This document shows, one piece after another, positions 1 through 5,766 of a DNA stretch of 6,980 nucleotides. Source of the DNA: Gorillibacterium sp. GTDB taxonomy: Bacteria; Bacillota; Bacilli; Paenibacillales; NBRC-103111. The DNA is taken from the NCBI GenBank assembly GCA_014380705.1, contig JACMJI010000118.1, positions 1 to 6,980 on the forward strand, given 5' to 3'. Position 1 is the first letter of the stretch, and every line of letters begins with the position of its first letter. Position numbers and translations under genes: made by a program. Below the pieces are notes generated by a model. The model ran no database searches. It had not been told where the DNA came from and saw only the letters and a program-made list of their open reading frames with translations.

Positions 1-1160
1 AATTTGGCGGGAAGTACGTCCCGGAAACACTAATGAACGCATTGATTGAACTGGAGGACGCTTATAAACTGCATTCCGTAGCTCCAGAGTTCAAAAGAGA
101 GGTTAGCTATCTACTAAAGGAATACTCCGGTCGTCCAACTTCGCTCTATTATGCGGAACGACTGACTGAAATGCTTGGTGGAGCTAAAGTATATCTGAAG
201 CGGGAGGACCTAAATCATACGGGGGCACATAAAATCAATAACGCCATCGGTCAAGCTGTTCTCGCGAAACGAATGGGTAAGAAAAAATTAATTGCTGAAA
301 CCGGGGCAGGCCAGCATGGGGTTGCAACCGCGACGGTAGCTGCTCTTATGGGTTTTGAATGCAAGGTATTTATGGGAGAAGAAGATATTAAGCGTCAACA
401 GCTGAATGTCTTTCGGATGAACATATTGGGAACGGAGGTTGTACCTGTAACCTCTGGTACCCGGACGCTCAAAGATGCTTGCAACGAAACCCTGCGATAC
501 TGGGTCAGTAATGTCGAGGATACCTATTATATTCTTGGCTCGGTAACAGGCCCGCATCCATACCCAATGATGGTGCGTGATTTTCAAAGGATTATCGGGG
601 ATGAAAGTCGCGTTCAGATTCTTGAAAAAGAAGGTCGGCTGCCTGATCTGATCATCGCATGTGTCGGTGGAGGCAGCAATGCAATGGGCATATTCTATCC
701 ATTCGTTCAGGACCACAGCGTTCGCCTGATGGGAGTGGAAGCTGCTGGCCGGGGAATTGATACCGAAGAGCACGCAGCTACGATGAACAAGGGGAGTCAT
801 GGTGTTTTTCAAGGCTCGCTGAGCTACCTTTTGCAGGACCGTAATGGTCAGGTTCTTCCCGCTCATTCCATATCTGCTGGACTTGACTACCCGGGTATTG
901 GTCCAGAGCATGCCTATCTCAAGGATGAAGGACGAGCAGAATATGCTCCGATTACCGATACAGAAGCGTTAGACGCTTTAAAGCTGCTTAGTCGTACAGA
1001 GGGCATCATTCCTGCCTTGGAGAGCGCCCATGCGATAGCTCAAGCGTTGAAAGTTGTACCAACCATGAGTAAGGACCAAATCGTTATCATCAATCTCTCC
1101 GGTCGGGGAGACAAGGATATGGAATCCATTATGGGTTTTCAAACGGGGGTGGAAGCATGA
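1..1160 (+). CDS. trpB: Tryptophan synthase beta chain, 5' end cut off by window edge
   Basis: TrpB is the PLP-dependent beta subunit that condenses indole with L-serine to give L-tryptophan, working in the cytoplasm as an alpha2-beta2 complex with TrpA. The ATG at 33 is probably not the true start. The same frame is open back to position 3 and encodes [10 protein letters not shown] just before it, a conserved TrpB N-terminal stretch. By comparison with E. coli TrpB about 20 residues precede this Met, of which ten are visible. Numbering from the Met at 33, the PLP-binding lysine is K67 in [10 protein letters not shown] (E. coli K87), the catalytic glutamate is E89 in ETGAGQHG (E. coli E109), the phosphate-binding loop is GGGSNAMG, and the C-terminal NLSGRGDKD holds the serine that contacts the PLP ring nitrogen. 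The gene overlaps trpA by 4 nt (ATGA), the usual arrangement for stoichiometric subunits. Any trp attenuator would lie upstream of the window. Confidence 0.97.
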   Translation, partial: FGGKYVPETLMNALIELEDAYKLHSVAPEFKREVSYLLKEYSGRPTSLYYAERLTEMLGGAKVYLKREDLNHTGAHKINNAIGQAVLAKRMGKKKLIAETGAGQHGVATATVAALMGFECKVFMGEEDIKRQQLNVFRMNILGTEVVPVTSGTRTLKDACNETLRYWVSNVEDTYYILGSVTGPHPYPMMVRDFQRIIGDESRVQILEKEGRLPDLIIACVGGGSNAMGIFYPFVQDHSVRLMGVEAAGRGIDTEEHAATMNKGSHGVFQGSLSYLLQDRNGQVLPAHSISAGLDYPGIGPEHAYLKDEGRAEYAPITDTEALDALKLLSRTEGIIPALESAHAIAQALKVVPTMSKDQIVIINLSGRGDKDMESIMGFQTGVEA

Positions 1161-1990
1161 GTTCACTAAGTCCAGCCGTCAATCGGATTGATCAGGCGTT
1201 TCAAGCTGCTAAGCAACGAGGCAAGGCAGCACTTATTCCATTTATTACGGTTGGTGACCCGAATATAAACACATCTATAGAGATCATTCTGGAACTAGAA
1301 GCAGCTGGAGCAGATATGCTCGAGCTTGGGGTTCCTTACTCTGACCCGCTTGCCGACGGCCCAGTTATTCAGCGTTCCTCGGGCAGGGCACTTGAGAACC
1401 ACATCACTATTAAAGAATGTATCCGTGTTGCCAGAACGTGTAGAGAAAAAGGCTCACAGCTTCCCTTTATATTGTTCACCTATTTTAACCCAGTGTTGCA
1501 ATCGGGGTTGGAGCTTTTTTTTGAGCTGCTGCGTGAAAATGATATCAGCGGACTTATTATTCCGGATCTTCCCATCGAGGAAAGTGGTCAAATTCGGGAG
1601 ATGTCGATTCAGTATGGCATTCATCTCATTCCACTCGTTGCTCCTACCTCTAATGAACGGATTTCCAAAATAGCTGCTGGCGCACAGGGCTTCATCTATT
1701 GTGTCTCTTCATTGGGCGTAACCGGCTCACGCAGCGATTTTCATTCTGACATTGAGGATTTTCTTGCCAGTGTTAAACGATCTACCTCATTGCCGATTGT
1801 CGTAGGCTTTGGTATCTCTAACCAAGAACAGGTAAGTCGTTTCGCTAAGTTATGTGACGGGGTCGTCGTCGGCAGTGCCATTGTACGTAGTATTGAAGAG
1901 AGCCTGCCGCTTCTTGTAAAAGAAGAAACAAAATCAGAAGGCCTCTTGCAAATTCACAAATTTGTGGCAGAATTGAATGAACCTAAATAG
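1157..1990 (+). CDS. trpA: Tryptophan synthase alpha chain
   Basis: TrpA cleaves indole-3-glycerol phosphate to indole and glyceraldehyde 3-phosphate; the indole is channelled to TrpB. The 277-residue product is close to the family's usual length (about 265-270) and forms a single TIM barrel. The catalytic residues are visible: E56 in LELGVP and D67 in DPLADGP, matching E. coli E49 and D60. The substrate-closing loop GVTGSRSDF and the phosphate-binding VGFGIS segment are also present. The ATG at 1157 is embedded in the trpB stop (ATGA) and has a G-rich stretch (GGGGGTGG, 1145-1152) just upstream, so translational coupling is likely. Five bases separate its TAG stop from the hisC RBS region. 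Nothing suggests disruption. Confidence 0.97.
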   Translation: MSSLSPAVNRIDQAFQAAKQRGKAALIPFITVGDPNINTSIEIILELEAAGADMLELGVPYSDPLADGPVIQRSSGRALENHITIKECIRVARTCREKGSQLPFILFTYFNPVLQSGLELFFELLRENDISGLIIPDLPIEESGQIREMSIQYGIHLIPLVAPTSNERISKIAAGAQGFIYCVSSLGVTGSRSDFHSDIEDFLASVKRSTSLPIVVGFGISNQEQVSRFAKLCDGVVVGSAIVRSIEESLPLLVKEETKSEGLLQIHKFVAELNEPK

Positions 1991-1991
1991 T

Positions 1992-1996
1992 AGGAG
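1992..1996 (+). promoter_or_regulatory. Ribosome binding site that fixes the hisC start
   Basis: AGGAG lies 8 nt before the ATG at 2005. In-frame GTG codons at 1996 and 2002 could in principle start translation, but 1996 lies inside the Shine-Dalgarno itself and 2002 is too close, so the ATG at 2005 is preferred. Confidence 0.8.
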
Positions 1997-2004
1997 TGTG
2001 TGTG

Positions 2005-3108
2005 ATGCAGCCGAAACCGAATATTGTTCACTTACCGGTTTACCAGCCAGGCAAACCGATTGAGGATGTCAAAAGAGAGCTTGGGCTCACGGAGGTTGTA
2101 AAGCTTGCCTCTAATGAGAATCCGTTTGGATGCTCCCCAAAAGCCAAAGAGGTGATTATCCGGGAGCTTGAGAATCTGAGCTTGTATCCAGATGGGGCTG
2201 CCGTTGCACTAACAGAAGCGGTTGCAAAGCGTCACGGTGTTGCGCCAAATCAGATTATTTTTGGCTGTGGTTCTGATGAGGTTATTCAGATGATCGCCAA
2301 GGCCTTCTTCCTTCCTGGTGATGAAACCGTAATGGCTACACATACTTTTTCCCAATATCCACACAATGCTAATGTAGAGAATGCCACCATTGTCGAGGTT
2401 GCGATGACACATGGGAGTACGCATGACCTGCCTGCAATGCTGGCAGCGGTGACAGAACAGACAAAGGTCGTCTGGATCTGCAATCCCAATAACCCCACGG
2501 GAACTATCGTATCTCATGATGAAGTAAAAGCATTTCTCGATAAGGTTTCTTCGGATGTACTTGTCGTTCTTGATGAGGCCTATATCGAATATGTCACAGA
2601 TCCAGATTTCCCTAATGGACTTGAACTGCTTCAAGATTATAAGAACCTCGTATTGCTGCGTACTTTTTCCAAAATATATGGCCTCGCGTCACTACGCATC
2701 GGGTATGGGATCGGTCACCCCGATGTGATCAAGCTGATTAACCAGGTTCGTCCGCCCTTTAATACAACGCGTGCTGCTCAGGCAGCTGCCTTGGCTGCGC
2801 TTAGTGATGATGCATTTATCGAAGATTGCCGTGCTGCGAATACAGTAGGCATTCACTATTTGACGGAGGAGTTTACTCGACTTGGTCTGACTTATTTTCC
2901 AGCGCATGGCAACTTTATTATGGTGGATGTGAAGCGGCCGGCTGCCCAAATGTTTGATGCTTTGCTGCGTAAAGGGTTCATTGTTCGGGGAGGTCATGCC
3001 CTTGGCTTTCCTACATCTCTACGGGTGACGGTTGGCAATCAGATTCAGAATGAAGGCTTTATCCAGGCACTTGAGCAGGTCTTAGTGGAAATGGCTGTGC
3101 AGGTTTAA
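2005..3108 (+). CDS. hisC: Histidinol-phosphate / aromatic aminotransferase
   Basis: This is a class I/II fold-type I PLP aminotransferase of the HisC family, 367 residues from the ATG at 2005 (family about 350-370). It moves an amino group from glutamate to imidazole-acetol phosphate in histidine synthesis. In Bacillus the enzyme from this operon position also acts on phenylpyruvate and 4-hydroxyphenylpyruvate, and the location between trpA and tyrA suggests the same dual role here (inference). Visible motifs are substrate-binding ASNENPFG (35-42), GCGSDE (87-92, cofactor phosphate contact), NPNNPTG (160-166), DEAYIEY (190-196, with the Asp and Tyr that contact the pyridoxal ring), and the Schiff-base lysine K223 in TFSKIYGLASLRIGYG with R231 behind it. 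The TAA stop shares its last A with the tyrA ATG. I see no histidine genes nearby. Confidence 0.93.
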   Translation: MQPKPNIVHLPVYQPGKPIEDVKRELGLTEVVKLASNENPFGCSPKAKEVIIRELENLSLYPDGAAVALTEAVAKRHGVAPNQIIFGCGSDEVIQMIAKAFFLPGDETVMATHTFSQYPHNANVENATIVEVAMTHGSTHDLPAMLAAVTEQTKVVWICNPNNPTGTIVSHDEVKAFLDKVSSDVLVVLDEAYIEYVTDPDFPNGLELLQDYKNLVLLRTFSKIYGLASLRIGYGIGHPDVIKLINQVRPPFNTTRAAQAAALAALSDDAFIEDCRAANTVGIHYLTEEFTRLGLTYFPAHGNFIMVDVKRPAAQMFDALLRKGFIVRGGHALGFPTSLRVTVGNQIQNEGFIQALEQVLVEMAVQV

Positions 3109-4202
3109 TGGGTATAACGAAAATTGCTATTTATGGCGTTGGACTTATGGGTGGCTCCTTAGCTCTGTGCTTTCGTGAGAAACCTCAATTATATGTCGTA
3201 GGTCATGCCTCAAGCGCATCCTCTGCAGCCAGATATTTGGAGAAGGGAGTGGTTGATCACGTCACCACCTCTTTCGAGGAAGCCGCCGAGGATGCAGATT
3301 TTATTTTTCTCTGTGTTCCTGTTGGGATGCTGGAAGGATATTTACACAAGCTGAGCCAATTAAAGCTAAAGCCAGGCTGTATCGTTACGGATGTTGGCAG
3401 CACGAAGGCAGCGATTTGTCAGGCTGCGGAGAGCATTGATCTTGGCGGTGCTTGGTTCATTGGGGGCCACCCGATGGCTGGCTCGGAACGTTCTGGTGTA
3501 GACGCAGCAAGTGTTGATTTATATGAGAATGCCTTCTACATCCTGACACCTATTGCAGGAGTACCTGATGAAGCTTGTGAGCGGTTGTCCGATCTGCTCC
3601 TTCACACCCGTGCCCAGATCATCAAAGTGGAGCCAACGGAGCATGATGCGATCGTTGGGGGGATTAGCCATCTGCCGCATATCATTGCTGTAGCACTGGT
3701 GAATTTAATCGCTAGATATAGCGAAGGGAATCCTTTGTATCAGAGTCTCGCCGCTGGAGGTTTTCGTGATATCACTCGAATTGCTTCGAGTGAACCCACG
3801 GTTTGGCGGGATATTCTGCTGAGCAATCGTCAAGTCGTACTTGATTTTCTGCGGGAATGGACCGAAGAGACCGATAAGTTTATTCGTCTATTGGTTAGTG
3901 AGAATGGTCAAGGAATTGAGGAGGAATTCTCGCGTTCCCGCTCGTTTCGTGATCAAATACCAGAGAGACGCAAAGGTGTTCTTAAAGCCGTCTACGACAT
4001 CCACGTTGATGTACCCGATCACCCGGGGATCATAGGACAGATTGCGACAAGACTAGGAGAAGAACGAGTGAACTTGAGTAACATTCAGGTAATAGAAAGC
4101 CGCGGGGACGTTCCTGGTGTGCTTCGACTGTCCTTCTCGAGCCAAGAAACCTTAGATCGAGCAGTGGCTTTACTCAGTCAAGATTTTCCGGTTCATGTCT
4201 AG
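3108..4202 (+). CDS. tyrA: Prephenate dehydrogenase with C-terminal ACT domain
   Basis: TyrA oxidatively decarboxylates prephenate to 4-hydroxyphenylpyruvate using NAD+, the committed step to tyrosine. The 364-residue product opens with a Rossmann dinucleotide-binding motif, GVGLMGGS (10-17), and continues with TDVGSTK (about 94-100). GGHPMAGSERSG carries the catalytic histidine H121, SHLPH lies at 187-191, and GFRDITRIASSEP at 218-230 provides a conserved arginine. Residues about 296-364 (from YDIHVDVPDHPGIIGQIA) are an ACT domain, which usually mediates amino acid feedback control; tyrosine is the expected effector here (inference). The ATG overlaps the hisC stop by one base and has only a weak upstream AGG, so translation probably depends on coupling to hisC. 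The TAG stop sits in the loop of a hairpin terminator. A monofunctional dehydrogenase is most likely, because no chorismate mutase domain is present. Confidence 0.95.
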   Translation: MGITKIAIYGVGLMGGSLALCFREKPQLYVVGHASSASSAARYLEKGVVDHVTTSFEEAAEDADFIFLCVPVGMLEGYLHKLSQLKLKPGCIVTDVGSTKAAICQAAESIDLGGAWFIGGHPMAGSERSGVDAASVDLYENAFYILTPIAGVPDEACERLSDLLLHTRAQIIKVEPTEHDAIVGGISHLPHIIAVALVNLIARYSEGNPLYQSLAAGGFRDITRIASSEPTVWRDILLSNRQVVLDFLREWTEETDKFIRLLVSENGQGIEEEFSRSRSFRDQIPERRKGVLKAVYDIHVDVPDHPGIIGQIATRLGEERVNLSNIQVIESRGDVPGVLRLSFSSQETLDRAVALLSQDFPVHV

Positions 4203-4220
4203 ACCGGAAAATCTTTATAT
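4180..4220 (+). terminator. Intrinsic terminator overlapping the end of tyrA
   Basis: A perfect 13-bp stem (4180-4192 with 4203-4215) closes a 10-nt loop that contains the tyrA TAG stop (4200-4202). It is followed by a short, imperfect U-rich tail (TTTATATTTC). The GC core is CCGGT/ACCGG; the lower stem is A/T-rich. It lies at the end of the operon and just before an independent promoter. The weak tail means some read-through is possible. Confidence 0.72.
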
Positions 4221-4227
4221 TTCAAAA

Positions 4228-4242
4228 AGCAATCGCTTACAA
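4228..4242 (-). promoter_or_regulatory. Candidate catabolite-responsive element (cre)
   Basis: Read on the minus strand, TTGTAAGCGATTGCT fits the relaxed Bacillus CcpA consensus WTGNAANCGNWNNCW at every position. Its centre is about 50 bases upstream of the predicted start of the small RNA, just 5' of the -35 box. Known CcpA-activated genes such as B. subtilis ackA have the cre site near this distance. Binding is inferred only. The palindrome is imperfect and another LacI/GalR-family regulator could use it. Confidence 0.42.
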
Positions 4243-4249
4243 AAAACTA

Positions 4250-4278
4250 TTGACAGAATGTAACCGTATACATATAAT
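4250..4278 (+). promoter_or_regulatory. Perfect-consensus sigma-A promoter
   Basis: TTGACA (4250-4255) and TATAAT (4273-4278) are separated by exactly 17 nt and preceded by an A-rich stretch (AAAAAA at 4241-4246) resembling an UP element. Predicted start is near A4285. Both hexamers match the housekeeping consensus fully, so strong transcription is expected unless repressed. No protein gene follows; a terminator ends the predicted transcript about 70 nt later. Confidence 0.85.
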
Positions 4279-4284
4279 GAAAGT

Positions 4285-4355
4285 ACAGTATGGTTTCTCT
4301 CCACTCCTATCCGATTTTGCACTATGTGCGACCGCCAATTTGGCGGTTTTTTTTT
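4285..4355 (+). ncRNA. Candidate small RNA of about 70 nt, unrecognised family
   Basis: The prediction rests on a perfect sigma-A promoter at the 5' side and a strong intrinsic terminator at the 3' side, with no credible reading frame between. From 5' to 3' the RNA has a probably unpaired CU-rich segment (4294-4312, with TTTCTCTCC and ACTCC), a small GCAC-TAT-GTGC hairpin (4319-4329) and the terminator hairpin. The CU-rich part could pair with AGGAG-type Shine-Dalgarno sequences, as C-rich segments of Firmicute regulatory RNAs such as FsrA and RsaE/RoxS do; that role is inference. A 27-codon frame from the ATG at 4290 runs through the terminator but has no RBS and only about 5 nt of leader, so coding is unlikely. 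It could also be the terminated leader of a gene since lost. Confidence 0.6.
4331..4355 (+). terminator. Strong intrinsic terminator of the small RNA
   Basis: The stem ACCGCCA/TGGCGGT (4331-4337 with 4341-4347) closes a 3-nt loop and runs into nine consecutive Ts (4347-4355). This is a canonical GC-rich hairpin plus U-tract on the plus strand. The minus strand lacks a matching T run, so it is unidirectional. Confidence 0.9.
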
Positions 4356-4363
4356 GTGTATCG

Positions 4364-4399
4364 GAATGTATAAATATTAAATTAGGCAATTCTGATTCC
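4364..4399 (+). repeat. Short dispersed repeat, copy 1 (copy 2 at 6944-6980)
   Basis: GAATGTATAA (4364-4373) and TTCTGATTCC (4390-4399) recur in the same order and orientation at 6944-6953 and 6971-6980, with 16 and 17 nt between the blocks. The in-between sequences share only scattered bases (including AGG). Copy 1 directly follows the small RNA terminator and runs into the hairpin pair at 4393-4448. Copy 2 is cut by the window end. Confidence 0.5.
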
Positions 4400-4448
4400 G
4401 TATCGGTAAACGCACGGAATCAAGGACGCCGATAGGCGTTTATCCTTG
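4393..4448 (+). repeat. Two adjacent hairpins with complementary loop and bulge sequences
   Basis: Hairpin 1 is a perfect 9-bp stem TGATTCCGT/ACGGAATCA (4393-4401 with 4414-4422) with a 12-nt loop. Hairpin 2 has outer stem CAAGGA/TCCTTG (4421-4426 with 4443-4448) and inner stem CGCC-GATA-GGCG (4427-4438), with TTTA bulged. The two stems share two bases at their junction. TAAACGC in loop 1 (4407-4413) is complementary to GCGTTTA in hairpin 2 (4436-4442), and TATCGG (4401-4406) to CCGATA (4429-4434). This may be a repeat element or a folded RNA; no family is recognised. Confidence 0.5.
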
Positions 4449-4574
4449 GACATTTACAGGAGTTTGGGGATCCGAACCCGAAGGGTTTGCCCGCGTGCAG
4501 GGAACGATTGAACAACTTCACTGAAATACTTCAGCAAACGAGCACAGCGTTTCATTGCCACCTCGATTGCCAAG
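4449..4574. other. Gene-free spacer with small hairpins
   Basis: I see no supported gene here. It contains a small hairpin, AACCC-GAA-GGGTT (4475-4487), extendable by a wobble pair and a C-G pair, and CTGAA-ATAC-TTCAG (4521-4534). Two plus-strand frames are open for 20-60 codons but lack ATG starts and an RBS. It may belong to the same intergenic repeat cluster as its neighbours, or be decayed coding DNA. Confidence 0.3.
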
Positions 4575-4760
4575 AATCTAACGGAAGTAGATGCCGTTAT
4601 TTCGTTAAAAATGACCTTTTCTAAAATCTAACGGAACTGAGAGCAGCTAATTGTCCTTTTCCCCACCGAAATAGCCCAAAAACCCGATATAACGGTCTAC
4701 AGCTCCGTTAGTAATCAAAAGTGGCCCAATTTTATGGAATAACGGCTGTGTCAGCCGTTA
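4575..4760 (+). repeat. Array of four palindromic TAACGG-N9-CCGTTA elements
   Basis: TAACGG starts at 4579, 4629, 4690 and 4740 (intervals 50, 61 and 50). In units 1, 3 and 4 it is followed, after exactly nine bases, by its reverse complement CCGTTA (4594-4599, 4705-4710, 4755-4760). In unit 2 the same position holds a degenerate CAGCTA (4644-4649). Units 1 and 2 also share the longer string AATCTAACGGAA (4575-4586 and 4625-4636) and a downstream pyrimidine-rich CCTTTTC. Unit 4 is a perfect 9-bp hairpin, TAACGGCTG-TGT-CAGCCGTTA. The fixed ends and variable centre suggest either a protein-binding palindrome or a short mobile-type repeat. It is not a CRISPR array: units and intervals are wrong and no Cas genes are present. 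Confidence 0.7.
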
Positions 4761-4774
4761 GAAACAGCATGCGG

Positions 4775-4942
4775 TTAATTTATTATTCCCGGCAATTGAT
4801 ACGAACGATACCGCACGTTCCCGCTGACCACAACCAACTGCTTTTTATTTTTCAGCAAGATGTATAAAATTTCTTCTGCAACATTATCAATGCTTTCTTC
4901 GTCTGGTAAATGGAAGCAATAAAGGAAACAACTCTCGGGTCA
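4775..4942 (-). pseudogene. Possible remnant of a small protein gene, no start codon
   Basis: On the minus strand, 54 sense codons (4939 to 4778) lie between a TGA (4940-4942) and a TAA (4775-4777). The translation looks protein-like: LPDEESIDNVAEEILYILLK would form an amphipathic helix and is followed by a strand-like QLVVVSGNVRYRSYQLP segment. There is no ATG, GTG or TTG at a suitable place (the first is a TTG at codon 27) and no RBS, so any gene has lost its 5' end or is frameshifted. I do not recognise the family. The palindrome array lies just beyond its stop. It may equally be chance open sequence. Confidence 0.35.
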
Positions 4943-5098
4943 ATATTCTATCAAATTTCGACTTATTATATGAGTATTACGCAGGATTTTAAAGTTTCAT
5001 AGGGAATTGTAAGAATACGACTATTTATAACTATGTTACTGATTCTCTAAAACAGTACATAAACTTCAGTATATTTTAAATAAATCATTGTTCAAGGC
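4943..5098. other. AT-rich intergenic stretch upstream of the sigma factor
   Basis: This is strongly A/T-rich and I see no gene or well-spaced sigma-A promoter. The best TTGTAA (5007-5012) has no good -10 at 16-18 nt. A minus-strand TGAAAC followed by CGTA is spaced only 12 nt apart, too short for an ECF promoter. It could act as an UP-like or curved region for the promoter that follows. Confidence 0.4.
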
Positions 5099-5126
5099 GA
5101 AACTTTCCATAACCGACGGAGTCTAA
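5099..5126 (+). promoter_or_regulatory. Candidate ECF-type promoter of the sigma operon
   Basis: GAAAC (5099-5103) and AGTCTAA (5120-5126) are 16 nt apart. This resembles the Firmicute ECF pattern TGAAAC-N16-CGTC/CGTA, with C in place of the first T and A in place of the first C of the -10. The predicted start is about 50 bases before the sigma gene, just where an autoregulated ECF promoter is expected. The match is incomplete and no start site is proven. Confidence 0.45.
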
Positions 5127-5146
5127 ACTTTGTAATACCCGTCGGT
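5112..5146. repeat. Inverted repeat with CCGNCGG palindromes over the promoter
   Basis: ACCGACGG (5112-5119) and CCGTCGGT (5139-5146) are perfect reverse complements 19 nt apart. Each arm is itself a CCGNCGG palindrome; the arm centres are 26 bp apart. The left arm abuts the proposed -10 and the right arm lies in the predicted 5' leader. It could be an operator pair or an mRNA hairpin if transcription starts further upstream. Confidence 0.5.
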
Positions 5147-5165
5147 CATAGATGCAAGGAATTGC

Positions 5166-5172
5166 AAGGAGG
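5166..5172 (+). promoter_or_regulatory. Strong ribosome binding site of the sigma factor gene
   Basis: AAGGAGG lies 8 nt before the ATG at 5181, a near-perfect anti-16S match. It fixes the start and predicts efficient translation. Confidence 0.9.
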
Positions 5173-5180
5173 AAACGGGT

Positions 5181-5762
5181 ATGACTGATTCTCAATTGAT
5201 TAGAGAAATTAAAGATGGCAATGTTGAAGTGTATGAGGAATTGATGAAGCGTTATGAACGAAAGATTTACGCATTCATCTTTCATATGCTCAAAAGTGCA
5301 AAGCTTGAAGCCATTGTTGACGATCTCTGTCAAGAAACATTTTATAAAGCATATCGGAGTCTCCAAACCTTCCGGGAGGTTGAGGCCTCGTTTTCTACAT
5401 GGCTTTATACAATTGCACGTAATACCGTACTAAGCGAGCTGCGGAAGCAAAAGCATGTTAAGGTTTCGTTGGAACTAGGGGGTCAAATTCCCCAAGTATC
5501 CATGGAGCTTATGCCGGAGCATACGGTATTGCGGAATGAGAAGGTTTCTCTTGTTCGTGAAGCGATCAATAATCTTCCAGATAAACAGCGGTCAGCTTTG
5601 ATTCTTAGAGAATACGACCAGCTTGATTATCAGGAAATTGCCAGTGCCCTAGGCCAGACGGTTAGCGCCGTCAAGTCATTATTGTTTCGTGCACGTGCAA
5701 GTGTCAAAGTGCAGCTCGAGCCTTATTTTGCGGATCATATTTTGCTGAATCTCAAGGAGTGA
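5181..5762 (+). CDS. ECF (group 4) sigma-70 family RNA polymerase sigma factor
   Basis: The 193-residue product has the two-domain layout of ECF sigma factors, which redirect RNA polymerase to stress or envelope promoters after release from an anti-sigma factor. Sigma region 2 spans about residues 17-90, with DLCQETF (48-54) in the core-binding helix (commonly DxxQExF) and FSTWLYTIARN (71-81) in region 2.3/2.4. A linker of about 30 residues follows. Region 4 (about 125-180) includes NLPDKQRSALILREY and a helix-turn-helix at about 150-172 (YQEIASALGQTVSAVKSLLFRAR). There is no region 1 or 3. It is RpoE/SigW-like, but I cannot assign a specific subgroup or orthologue. The anti-sigma gene follows after 4 nt, with its RBS inside the end of this gene, so the two are co-transcribed and probably coupled. 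Autoregulation from the promoter at 5099-5126 is plausible. Confidence 0.93.
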   Translation: MTDSQLIREIKDGNVEVYEELMKRYERKIYAFIFHMLKSAKLEAIVDDLCQETFYKAYRSLQTFREVEASFSTWLYTIARNTVLSELRKQKHVKVSLELGGQIPQVSMELMPEHTVLRNEKVSLVREAINNLPDKQRSALILREYDQLDYQEIASALGQTVSAVKSLLFRARASVKVQLEPYFADHILLNLKE

Positions 5763-5766
5763 GCTC

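Noticed and set aside
288..911. 207-codon minus-strand frame inside trpB
   Set aside because: It is antisense to a highly conserved gene, has no RBS or family-like sequence, and is explained by trpB codon bias.
2209..2634. 141-codon minus-strand frame inside hisC
   Set aside because: It is the shadow of hisC on the opposite strand, without start signals or recognisable motifs.
3772..3793. 9-bp perfect hairpin inside tyrA (TCACTCGAA-TTGC-TTCGAGTGA)
   Set aside because: It lies in the codons for the conserved ITRIASSE motif and has no T-tract or regulatory context; coincidence of codon choice is the simplest explanation.
4290..4373. 27-codon frame starting within the small RNA
   Set aside because: It has only about five bases of leader, no Shine-Dalgarno sequence, and its codons read through the terminator stem and T-tract.
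4250..4435. 61-codon plus-strand frame across the small RNA locus
   Set aside because: Its ATG lies upstream of the predicted transcription start, within the promoter spacer, and the frame runs through a strong terminator and hairpins.
4575..4760. CRISPR array
   Set aside because: Units are short palindromes with variable centres and uneven spacing; there are no identical 25-40 bp repeats and no cas genes.
4980..5005. Minus-strand TGAAAC ... CGTA as an ECF promoter
   Set aside because: The elements are only 12 nt apart, too short for ECF recognition, and no intact gene lies downstream on that strand.
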